A DNA stretch of 64,000 bases, taken from JASHVB01 sp035508435 (GTDB taxonomy: Bacteria; Pseudomonadota; Alphaproteobacteria; Acetobacterales; Acetobacteraceae). A program made the position numbers and the translations under genes. The stretch is taken from NCBI GenBank assembly GCA_035508435.1, contig DATJNA010000071.1:1-64000 (forward strand), in the 5' to 3' direction. The notes beneath the pieces are model-generated. The model was given only the letters and a program-made list of their open reading frames with translations. It had not been told where the DNA came from and searched no databases. Positions 36,501 through 44,677 of the stretch are shown here, one piece after another; position 1 is the stretch's first letter; each line of letters opens with the position of its first letter.

Positions 36501-38132
36501 ATGGCCGAGAACAATGCGGTTGCGACACCTGAATTTGACGCCGTGATCATTGGCGCTGGATTCTCCGGCCTGGGCATGCTCAAGTCTCTGCGCGACAAGC
36601 TGGGCCTGCGGGTTCGGGTGTACGAGGCGGGGGATACGGTCGGCGGAACCTGGTATTGGAATCGCTACCCTGGGGCGCGTTGCGATTCCGATTCGTATAT
36701 CTACTGTTTTACCTGGGACCGCGATCTGTTGCAGGAGTGGGAGTGGACTGAGCGCTATCCGGAGCAACCTGAGATCCTGCGCTATTTGGAGCATGTTGCC
36801 GCCAGGCACGATCTGAAACGCGACATCCAGTTCAAGACGCTGATAACCGGGGCCGAATTCAACGAGAGCAGCAATTGGTGGACCGTGCATACCGACAAGG
36901 GCGAGTCAATCACTGCGCGTTATCTAATCACCGCTGTCGGTACACTGTCGAGCACCAACATGCCGAAGTTCAAGGGGCTGGAACTGTTCACCGGCAAGTG
37001 GTATCATACCAGCCGCTTCCCCAAGGAAGGCGTTGACTTCACCGGCAAGCGTGTCGCCGTGGTCGGCACCGGCGCCACGGCGGTGCAGGCGATCCCGGAG
37101 ATTTCGCTGCAAGCCAAGCACCTTACGGTATTTCAGCGCACGCCGAATTACTGTGTGCCGGCACGCAACGGCAAGGTGGACTCCGAGGTCGTGCGCAGGC
37201 GCAAAGCCGACTACGACAATATCGTCACGCGGATCCGCGAATCCTTTTTCGGACAGGAGCACTACTTCATTCCTAAGTCGGTGCTGGAAACCACACCCGA
37301 GGAGCGCGAGCGCGAGTTCGACCGCATGTGGGATGCCGGCGGGTTTGCATTTTGGCTGGCGAATTATCAGGACATGTTCTTCAGCCAGGAGGCCAATGAC
37401 CTGATAGCTGACTATCTCAAGCGGAAGATCCGCCAGACGGTGAAGGATCCGGTTGTCGCGGAGAAGCTGATCCCCAAGAACCATCCCTACGGCACCAAGC
37501 GGCAGCCGCTCGACACCAACTACTTCGAGACGTTCAACAAGCCCAATGTACGGCTGGTCGATGCCTCGACCGATGGTGGCATCGAAGAGATCACGGAAAA
37601 CGGTATCCGTGCCGGGGGAAAGGAATACGAGTTCGACATTATCGTCTTCGCCACCGGATTCGATGCGATGACCGGCCCGCTCGTGTCGCTGAATCTGCAG
37701 GGCCGCGGCGGACGCACGCTGACGCAGGAATGGGCCGACGGTCCGCACACCTATCTCGGCGTCGCCATGGCCGGCTTCCCCAACCTCTTCACGATCACCG
37801 GTCCCCAAAGCCCCTCGGTGCTGACCAATATGCCGGTCGCGATCGAGCAACATATTGAATGGATCGCCGGCTGCATCGACTGGATGCGCCAGCACGGTAA
37901 GCACGTGATTGAGGCGACTCCGTCGGCGCAGGATGCCTGGGTGGCGCATGTCAACGAGGTGGTTGGCGCCACGCTGATGCCGAAGGCGAATTCCTGGTAC
38001 ATGGGCGCGAATATCGCGGGCAAGCCTCGCGGTTTCCTGCCGTATCTCGACCCGGCCGGCATCGGCGGCTACCGCAAGAGATGCGATGACATCGCGGCCG
38101 GCGGCTATGAAGGTTTCGCCATAGCCGCCTGA
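36501..38132 (+). CDS. Flavin-dependent Baeyer-Villiger-type monooxygenase
   Basis: This 543-residue FAD/NADPH enzyme has two Rossmann motifs: GAGFSGLG near residue 17 (FAD) and GTGATAVQ near 188 (NADPH). GGTWYWNRYPGARCDSDSYIYCF is typical of cyclohexanone/phenylacetone monooxygenases. The Baeyer-Villiger fingerprint FxGxxxHTxxW(P/D) is FTGKWYHTSRFP here, near residue 163, with Phe in place of the usual Trp. It probably converts a ketone to an ester or lactone with O2 and NADPH. The next gene, an alpha/beta hydrolase 74 bp downstream, could act on the ester, though that is inference. An AAAGGGAGG site supports ATG 36501; the frame is open further upstream but without a start signal. Confidence 0.9.
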   Translation: MAENNAVATPEFDAVIIGAGFSGLGMLKSLRDKLGLRVRVYEAGDTVGGTWYWNRYPGARCDSDSYIYCFTWDRDLLQEWEWTERYPEQPEILRYLEHVAARHDLKRDIQFKTLITGAEFNESSNWWTVHTDKGESITARYLITAVGTLSSTNMPKFKGLELFTGKWYHTSRFPKEGVDFTGKRVAVVGTGATAVQAIPEISLQAKHLTVFQRTPNYCVPARNGKVDSEVVRRRKADYDNIVTRIRESFFGQEHYFIPKSVLETTPEEREREFDRMWDAGGFAFWLANYQDMFFSQEANDLIADYLKRKIRQTVKDPVVAEKLIPKNHPYGTKRQPLDTNYFETFNKPNVRLVDASTDGGIEEITENGIRAGGKEYEFDIIVFATGFDAMTGPLVSLNLQGRGGRTLTQEWADGPHTYLGVAMAGFPNLFTITGPQSPSVLTNMPVAIEQHIEWIAGCIDWMRQHGKHVIEATPSAQDAWVAHVNEVVGATLMPKANSWYMGANIAGKPRGFLPYLDPAGIGGYRKRCDDIAAGGYEGFAIAA

Positions 38133-38206
38133 TCCCGGACGGGCGGCCGACCGGTGGTCTGCCGCCCGCGCGTACGCTCGCGCTCGAACCAACAGGTGAG
38201 GCAACG

Positions 38207-39256
38207 ATGATCGACAACCCGTACTACGGTCAGGCAGGCCACGGCCCTTACGATCTGCACGAAATTGGCGATTTGCCTTTGGAGGAGGGCGGCACGCTCC
38301 GCAACTGCCAGCTTGCGGCTGCGACGTTCGGCAGCCTGAATGCAGAGCGAGACAACGCAATTCTGGTGCCGACCTGGTACTCGGGTACCAGCAAGATCAT
38401 CGAGCAAGTATACATCGGCAAGGGGCGGGCGCTTGATCCCGATAAATACTTCATCGTTGTCATCAATCAGATCGGCAATGGCCTATCGACCTCGCCGCAC
38501 AATACCCCTTTGCCGGGGGGCCATGGCAACTTCCCCCGCGTGCGCATCGGCGATGACGTGCGTGCCCAGCATAAGCTGCTGACTGAGAAGTTCGGCATTG
38601 ATAAACTCACGCTGGTGGTGGGCGGATCGATGGGCGCACAGCAGACCTATGAATGGGCGGTGCGCTATCCCGACATGGTTCGCCGCGCTGCGCCGATAGC
38701 CGGGACCGCAAAGAACACGATGCACGACTTCCTGTTTACCGAGACACTGGTGGACGCGATCACGTCGGATCCTGGTTTCGCCGGCGGCTTTTACCAGTCC
38801 CCGGCGGACGTGCGAGAGGGCCTGCTGCGGCATGCCAAAATGTGGGCCGTCATGGGGTGGAGCACCGAATTCTTCGCGGCGGGACGACCCGCGCAACTCG
38901 GATTCAGCTCATTGGATGATTTTCTGGTGAACTTCATGTTCGGGTACTTCATGCCGATGGACCCGAATGATTTGCTCTGCATGGCCTGGAAATGGCAACG
39001 CGGCGATGTCAGCCGTCATACAAACGGCGACCTCGCGGCCGCGCTGGGGCGCGTGAAGGCCAAGACGTACGTCATGCCGATCAGCCACGACATGTTCTTT
39101 CCCCCCGCGGATTGTAAACGCGAATGCGAGCTGGTGCCGAACGCCGAGCTTCGCCCGCTGACCAGTATCGACGGGCACCTTGCATTGTTTGGCGCAGATC
39201 CGGACTGCCTCGGCCAACTCGACAAGAACCTCAAGGAATTGTTGGCGGCTAATTGA
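38207..39256 (+). CDS. Alpha/beta hydrolase, homoserine O-acetyltransferase-like
   Basis: This 349-residue protein has the MetX/E22-type alpha/beta hydrolase pattern: NAILVPTWYSGTSKIIEQ, YFIVVINQIGNGLSTSPHN, the nucleophile elbow VVGGSMGAQQTYEWAVRYP with the catalytic Ser near residue 144, and a C-terminal MPISHDMFFPP and IDGHLALFG supplying Asp and His. The family contains true homoserine acyltransferases and many hydrolases. The divergent N-terminus and lack of methionine-pathway neighbours favour a hydrolase or acyltransferase of other substrates. It is 74 bp downstream of the monooxygenase on the same strand and is likely co-transcribed with it. Confidence 0.8.
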   Translation: MIDNPYYGQAGHGPYDLHEIGDLPLEEGGTLRNCQLAAATFGSLNAERDNAILVPTWYSGTSKIIEQVYIGKGRALDPDKYFIVVINQIGNGLSTSPHNTPLPGGHGNFPRVRIGDDVRAQHKLLTEKFGIDKLTLVVGGSMGAQQTYEWAVRYPDMVRRAAPIAGTAKNTMHDFLFTETLVDAITSDPGFAGGFYQSPADVREGLLRHAKMWAVMGWSTEFFAAGRPAQLGFSSLDDFLVNFMFGYFMPMDPNDLLCMAWKWQRGDVSRHTNGDLAAALGRVKAKTYVMPISHDMFFPPADCKRECELVPNAELRPLTSIDGHLALFGADPDCLGQLDKNLKELLAAN

Positions 39257-39757
39257 AGTCTTGATCGGTATCCGGTCATCGGGCTGCCTTATTTTCGGAA
39301 GCCGACACGCTGATACTGGATGAACCGTCGCCGGGCCGGTCGCCGATTTCGGCCGGATGACCTATCGCGACCTGCCAGCCGTGGGCCTCCGGGGCAACAC
39401 GAGATGCCTGGTCCCGTTTGCCAGCGACAGATCGTCCGTGTCGGGCGAGCATGCGCCGTGTGGCTGCGCGCGCCGCCCGAACTGACCCCATATAGGCGGA
39501 TGGTGCCGTCGCTCTCGGTCAGTTCCATCATGACCTGCCATCTCATTCCGACTGCCGTTCGACTGCTGCCAGCCTGACCGATACCACCGCCAGTTCCGGA
39601 ACGGTCTCTGGACGATCTCATCAAAACCGCGATAATCTCGCGTGAGACGGGCCGGCGATGCCGGCCTCGACGGCCGCTCCGCAGAATACGGAACGACACC
39701 TCAGTTTCAACGGAACCGCGACAGTTCGCGCGCTCTTTCAACCAGGGATATGCCGCG
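39257..39757. other. Intergenic gap holding the transposase fragment
   Basis: This 501-bp gap lies between the hydrolase and the Hint-domain repeat protein. Apart from the transposase remnant I see no gene. The last 200 bp should contain the promoter of the large gene at 39758; no clear hexamers or ribosome binding site were found. Confidence 0.45.
39350..39545 (-). mobile_element. Decayed ISKra4-like transposase N-terminus
   Basis: On the minus strand, MRWQVMMELTESDGTIRLYG followed by VSSGGARSHTA resembles the N-terminus of ISKra4-family transposases (MRWQVxxELTGADGT, then SxGGST). A +1 shift then gives ACSPDTDDLSLANGT, which matches the next part (SPxTxGLSLAxGK). After that the similarity is lost. 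No inverted repeats or target duplication were identified. This is a frameshifted fragment, not a mobile element now. Confidence 0.55.
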
Positions 39758-42700
39758 ATGTCTGATCCAATCATAGTGTTCTCGTTCGGAGCCAGCTACT
39801 GGGGCGGCGGTTCGGGTGATCTTGGCTCAAACAATTGGATCATCGGATATAATTACGATCTCGTCACGCAGCAGGAGGTCGGGCTGGCCTACAGCAGCGC
39901 CGGCTCGAACACGACGACCCTGATCTTCGGCGGCACTTTGCCGTCGCCTTTCCAAGACCAATCCCCCGATGCAGGTGGCAGCCTGTCTGGCGAGGTGAGC
40001 GCCGGTTCTTTCTCCATGCAGGGCGGTTTCACCTACGAATTACTCGGGACCCTGTCCGCCTTCAGCGGCGACGTTGCGGCCGGCACGACACTGACAGTTG
40101 AAGCGGGTGGGTCCCTGGCGGTCAATGACCTCACAGTCGAGGGTTCCGTCAGCGGCAATACGCTGAGCAGTACCGACATAGAGCATGTGTATGCCGGCGG
40201 CACGACCACGGACACCACCGATTCGTTTGGGTTGTACGTCTTGGGCGGAACCGCCATCAGCACCACCGTGAACAGCGGCGGGTTCGATGTGCTGTCGGAT
40301 GGTGGCACGGCCATCAGCACCACGGTGAACGGCCCCGTGAGTCACGAGTTGGTCGAAGCGGGGGGCTCGGCCAGCTACACCACCTTGAGCGGCGGCGCTC
40401 AGTTCGTATATGCGGATGGAACCGCGGACTTCACAACCGTGAGCGACGGGGGTTGGATCGACGACTTCGGCAGCGTCACCAGCGCGACGGTGAACAGCGG
40501 TTCGATCTACGTCGGGGGCACTGCTGTCGCCACGGATGTGACCAGCGGCGGCATCATGTATCTGCTGTCCGGCGGCATGGCCACCAGCACGACGATCAGC
40601 AACGGCGGCACGGCCATAGTGGCTTTTACTGGCGTTGCCGTCAGCACATCTGTCAGCGACGGCTACGAGGTCGTCTCGCTTGGCGGCGTGGCGAGTGACA
40701 CTACACTTGGGAGTAGTGGATCTGCGATCGTTTCTCTTAGCGGCGCTCTCATCAGCACGTTGGTGAACAGTGGCGGTTTTGCAGTGGTGTCCTCCGGCGG
40801 CACGACCAGCTTTACCACTGTAAGCAATGGCGGCTTCGAGGTCGTCTCGTCGGGCGGCAAATCCACGAGCGCCACCGTGAGCTTGGGCGGCTCCCAGACG
40901 GTTCTCTCCGGCGGCACGGCCAGTTTCACGGTGGTGAGTGACGGTGGCTACCAGGTGATCTCCAAGGCTGGTTCGGCCGTCAGCGCAACGCTCGAGAACG
41001 GTGGCACGCAGCTCATTTCGTCCGGGGGCACGGCGACGACCACCACGGTCAACGGAGCCGCCACAGAAGATGTGCTCGGCGGCGGCATCGCGAGCAATAC
41101 CACGGTCAGCGGCAGCTTTGCTGTTCAATCAGTGCTCTCGGGCGGCATTGCTCGCGGCACGATGTTGAGCGCGGGCGGTATCCAGGATGTCGACCTGGAT
41201 GGCGTCGCCAGCAGCGCCACGGTGAACAACGGTGGCGAGCAGGTGGTGTTTGGCGGCGGCAGTGCCAGTGGGACGACGGTGCAGGCCTTCGGTCTCGATG
41301 AGGTGTACGGCAAGACTGTCGGCGCCAAGGTGAGCAGCGGTGGCGCCCAGGACGTGCTTGTCGGTGGGCTGGCCAGTGGCACGACGGTCAGCCGTGATGG
41401 CGTCCAGAATGTGAGTGGCGGCGGCCTCACCAGTGGCACCAAGGTCAATGGCGGTGTTCTGAACATTGCGGCTGGCGGCGTGGCTGCTGCGACCAAATTG
41501 TCGAGCAGCGGCAGCGCATTCGTGGCCGGCACCGCGGTCAACGACAGCGTCGTCAGCGGAGGTGTCGAGTTCGTATTATCCGGTGGGACCACCATCAGCA
41601 CCACAATGAGCGCAGGTGGCGACGAGAGCGTGCTCGCGGACGGCAAGACCAGCAACGCCATCGTTAAGACCGGTGGAACGGAACATGTAAACTCCGGCGG
41701 CACTGCGTACGGCACCACCATAAGCAGCGGCGGCCGCGAGATCGTGCTTTCGGATGGCAATGCCAGCGGTACTGTGGTGAGCAGCGGCGGTATTGAGGTC
41801 GTGTCCTCGGGCGGCATGGCCACCGGCACAACGGTGCGCAGCGGCGGCGCCATCGACGTTAGCGATCTGACCTATGTTAGCGGCGGCTCGGCGAGCATCG
41901 ACCCGACGACCGACGTGCTGACCGTGTCTGAAGGTGGTTCGAGCTATCAGCAGCAACTGGTCGGAAACTACGCTGGCGTGTCCTTCGTGCCCACGCGTGA
42001 TGCCGGTGGCGGCACGCTGGTCACCGCGAACAGCGGCACCGATATTGTAACCATATCGTCCGGCACGACAGCGACCACAGCGACCGTCAGCGCGAGCGAG
42101 CTATTCATCGTTGTATCGGGCGGTAGCGCAGTCAGTACGACGGTGCTGAGCGGTGGCGAGGCGTTCGTCAGCAGCGGCGGCACCGCGAGCTTTACCGCCG
42201 TCGGTAGTGGCGGCACAGAGGTAGTATCAGCAGGCGGAACCGTCAGGTTCAGTGTCGTCAGCAGCGGCGGCGAAGAAGTCGTCTCGTCCGGCGGTACCGC
42301 CAGTGACACGACTGTCAGCAGCGGCGCCTTTGAAGTTGTGTCCTTCGGCGGCACGGCGATCGGCGCGACGGTGGACGGCGGCGGCTACCAGATCATTTCG
42401 TCCGGCGGATCGGCAACGGGCACCATCGTCTATGGTGGCGATTACCAGGTTGTGTCGGCCGGCGGCAACGCCAGCGGCACGAAGGTCAGCAGCGGCGGCT
42501 ATGAAGTCATTTCGTCCGGCGGATCGGCAACCGACACCACGCTTTTGCCCGGCGCCGCCATCGATGTCGCATTCCTGCCTTATGACAGCGGCGGTTCGGC
42601 CGGCGTAGATTCTTCGGGCGTCCTGACCGTCTCTGCGGGCGGGCAGAGCTACACGCAGCAGTTGGCGGGTGATTATTCGGAAGATACGTTCATGCTCGCG

Positions 42701-43738
42701 CCGGACGACGGCGGTGGGACGGTCGTCACCAATGAGGGCATGATCTGCTTCTGCATCGATTCCATGATCGCCACGCCGGGAGGCGAGGTGAAGGTGCAGG
42801 ATCTCGCCGTGGGCGATCTCGTCATGACGGCTGGTCGACGGGCACGCCCGATCATCTGGATCGGCACCGGCCGCGTGCTGGCAACCCGTGGCCGGCGTGG
42901 AGCGGCGACACCGGTTGTCATACGTAAGGGAGCCGTCGCCGACAACGTGCCGTACCGCGATCTGCGACTGACCAAGGGGCACTCGCTGTACCTTGACGGT
43001 GCACTGATCCCGGTCGAGTTCCTGGTCAACCACCGCTCTGTCAGCTGGGACGATCGCGCGCAGGAGGTGAGGCTCTTCCACATCGAACTGGAGAGCCACG
43101 ACGTTCTTGTTGCGAACGGCGTTCCAGTGGAAAGCTATCGCGATGATGGCAATCGCTGGTTGTTCCAGAATCTGGGCGGCGACTGCGATCGGCCACTAAA
43201 GGAACCTTGCGCACCGGTGCTGACCGGCGGGCCGGTCGTCGACGCGGCATGGCGGCGGTTGTTAGAGCGGGCCGGACCCCGGCCCGGGATGCCAACAACG
43301 GACGATCCTGATCTGCACCTGCTGGCGGATGGTGCGCGGATCGAGGCGCTATCCCGCCATGGGTCTCTCTATATATTTCAGTTGATCGCGCCACCCGCCA
43401 ACGTGCGTCTTGTCTCCCGCGCCGGCGTGCCCGCTGAACTGGGCCTCGCTCGCGATCCGCGCATGCTTGGCGTGGCGGTCCGCAAGATCGCGCTACGTCA
43501 GGGCGCGTGGTTGCGTGTGATAGAGGCGGAGAACCCGATGTTGACGGACGGGTTCCATGACTTCGAGGATGACAATGGCCTGCGCTGGACTAACGGCGAT
43601 GCGCTATTGCCGCGAGTACAGTTCGATGGCTTCGACGGCGGCATCACGCTGGTCGTGGAGTTATGTGGCGCGACCCGGTATCCGTTGTTTGGCGAGGCTT
43701 GCGAACACCGGGTGTGGCCGATCGCGCAAATCGCCTGA
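39758..43738 (+). CDS. Strand-loop-strand repeat protein with C-terminal Hint domain
   Basis: This 1326-residue protein has about 50 degenerate repeats of roughly 20 residues of the form VxSGGxASxTTVSxGGxExV, typical of the autotransporter strand-loop-strand (AIDA-like) repeat, over about residues 130-985. The N-terminal 130 residues (SDPIIVFSFGASYWGGGSGD) differ. Near residue 1000 begins CFCIDSMIATPGGEVKVQDL, a hedgehog/intein (Hint_2-type) domain with LTKGHSLYLDGALIPVEFLVN. Such domains usually self-cleave or cross-link. The protein has no N-terminal signal peptide and no autotransporter barrel, so export is more likely by a type I-like route, with the Hint domain processing it. DNA repeats here are imperfect. 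Confidence 0.85.
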   Translation: MSDPIIVFSFGASYWGGGSGDLGSNNWIIGYNYDLVTQQEVGLAYSSAGSNTTTLIFGGTLPSPFQDQSPDAGGSLSGEVSAGSFSMQGGFTYELLGTLSAFSGDVAAGTTLTVEAGGSLAVNDLTVEGSVSGNTLSSTDIEHVYAGGTTTDTTDSFGLYVLGGTAISTTVNSGGFDVLSDGGTAISTTVNGPVSHELVEAGGSASYTTLSGGAQFVYADGTADFTTVSDGGWIDDFGSVTSATVNSGSIYVGGTAVATDVTSGGIMYLLSGGMATSTTISNGGTAIVAFTGVAVSTSVSDGYEVVSLGGVASDTTLGSSGSAIVSLSGALISTLVNSGGFAVVSSGGTTSFTTVSNGGFEVVSSGGKSTSATVSLGGSQTVLSGGTASFTVVSDGGYQVISKAGSAVSATLENGGTQLISSGGTATTTTVNGAATEDVLGGGIASNTTVSGSFAVQSVLSGGIARGTMLSAGGIQDVDLDGVASSATVNNGGEQVVFGGGSASGTTVQAFGLDEVYGKTVGAKVSSGGAQDVLVGGLASGTTVSRDGVQNVSGGGLTSGTKVNGGVLNIAAGGVAAATKLSSSGSAFVAGTAVNDSVVSGGVEFVLSGGTTISTTMSAGGDESVLADGKTSNAIVKTGGTEHVNSGGTAYGTTISSGGREIVLSDGNASGTVVSSGGIEVVSSGGMATGTTVRSGGAIDVSDLTYVSGGSASIDPTTDVLTVSEGGSSYQQQLVGNYAGVSFVPTRDAGGGTLVTANSGTDIVTISSGTTATTATVSASELFIVVSGGSAVSTTVLSGGEAFVSSGGTASFTAVGSGGTEVVSAGGTVRFSVVSSGGEEVVSSGGTASDTTVSSGAFEVVSFGGTAIGATVDGGGYQIISSGGSATGTIVYGGDYQVVSAGGNASGTKVSSGGYEVISSGGSATDTTLLPGAAIDVAFLPYDSGGSAGVDSSGVLTVSAGGQSYTQQLAGDYSEDTFMLAPDDGGGTVVTNEGMICFCIDSMIATPGGEVKVQDLAVGDLVMTAGRRARPIIWIGTGRVLATRGRRGAATPVVIRKGAVADNVPYRDLRLTKGHSLYLDGALIPVEFLVNHRSVSWDDRAQEVRLFHIELESHDVLVANGVPVESYRDDGNRWLFQNLGGDCDRPLKEPCAPVLTGGPVVDAAWRRLLERAGPRPGMPTTDDPDLHLLADGARIEALSRHGSLYIFQLIAPPANVRLVSRAGVPAELGLARDPRMLGVAVRKIALRQGAWLRVIEAENPMLTDGFHDFEDDNGLRWTNGDALLPRVQFDGFDGGITLVVELCGATRYPLFGEACEHRVWPIAQIA

Positions 43739-44023
43739 ATGCGATCCGATGATCTACTGAGGCTGGATTTCACCTACCAAACGGGCTAAAAGTCTATGGC
43801 ATAGAAGCCGGCAAACAGTCATTCCCGGCTACGCTGGAGCAAGCGGCGGTGGACGCGTATGTCGCGCGGAATGTCCGTTGCGGTCCGACGTCTGGGTGCT
43901 GGGATTGGAGCCGCCTGACCTGCCCCGCCGTTCGACGCGAACATCGTGTGACACAACGGATTGCGCTTGCTTTTACCGGGGGTCAGGGCTGAACCTCGCG
44001 GCGGAGCAAGTGGAGGAGACACG

Positions 44024-44380
44024 ATGATGGCCAACATCACCGGCGGCTGTCTGTGCGGCAAGGTGCGCTTCAGCGCTGACGTGGATCCGATGTTCGCCGG
44101 CATCTGTCATTGTCGCAATTGTCAGAAGGAGACTGGCAGCGCCTTCGCGATTGTGGTCGCGGTGCCGCAAGCGGCGCTGACCGTGCAGGGCGATCTGAAG
44201 ACGTATGAAGACAAGGGGGACAGTGGCAAGCCGATGTACCGACGGTTCTGCCCCGAGTGCGGCTCGACGGTGGTGGACGAGGCCGCGGCAATGCCGGGCG
44301 TACTGATGATCCAGGCCGGCACGCTGGACGATCCGAGCTGGTTGAAGCCGAACATGCAGATCTATTGCGACAGCGCGTAG
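44024..44380 (+). pseudogene. GFA-family protein, C-terminus removed by a nonsense codon
   Basis: This 118-residue protein of the glutathione-dependent formaldehyde-activating (GFA/CENP-V) fold has GGCLCGKVRFSADVDP, CHCRNCQKETGSAFA and YRRFCPECGSTV, so all zinc-binding Cys are intact. The frame continues after the TAG at 44378-44380 as PWVSLGVEWQRFPKMPG and stops at 44432-44434. SAQPW...FxKMPG is a standard end for this family, so the TAG almost certainly replaced a CAG codon by a C-to-T change. The zinc core could still fold. A GGAGGAG ribosome binding site supports the ATG at 44024 or 44027. The substrate is unknown; few family members truly act on formaldehyde. Confidence 0.8.
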
Positions 44381-44677
44381 CCCTGGGTGTCGCTCGGTGT
44401 TGAGTGGCAACGATTCCCCAAAATGCCCGGCTAGGAGCCACCCTCGTTCGTGTTTGTCGCGGACAATCTGACGACGGTTCTTCCGGATGATGTGCCCGAC
44501 ATCCGAGACGCGGTTGATCGGGCTCGCGGCCAGCCTGAAAAGCGGTGGCATGGCGGTAAGGCTGGGTAGCAACGATATAGAGCCTGGCGAACGAAGGTTG
44601 GCACGGCGATTCCGAAGCCGCCGATTTCGCGCCAGCGCCATTTCACAAGCTGTCTTGTCTTTCCAGATAGTGGTGGC

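Noticed and set aside
43753..43992. Open frame of about 80 codons upstream of the GFA gene with protein-like residues (GLKVYGIEAGKQSFPATLEQ)
   Set aside because: No ATG and only an internal GTG without a ribosome binding site; no family recognised. It could be the tail of a lost gene but support is too weak.
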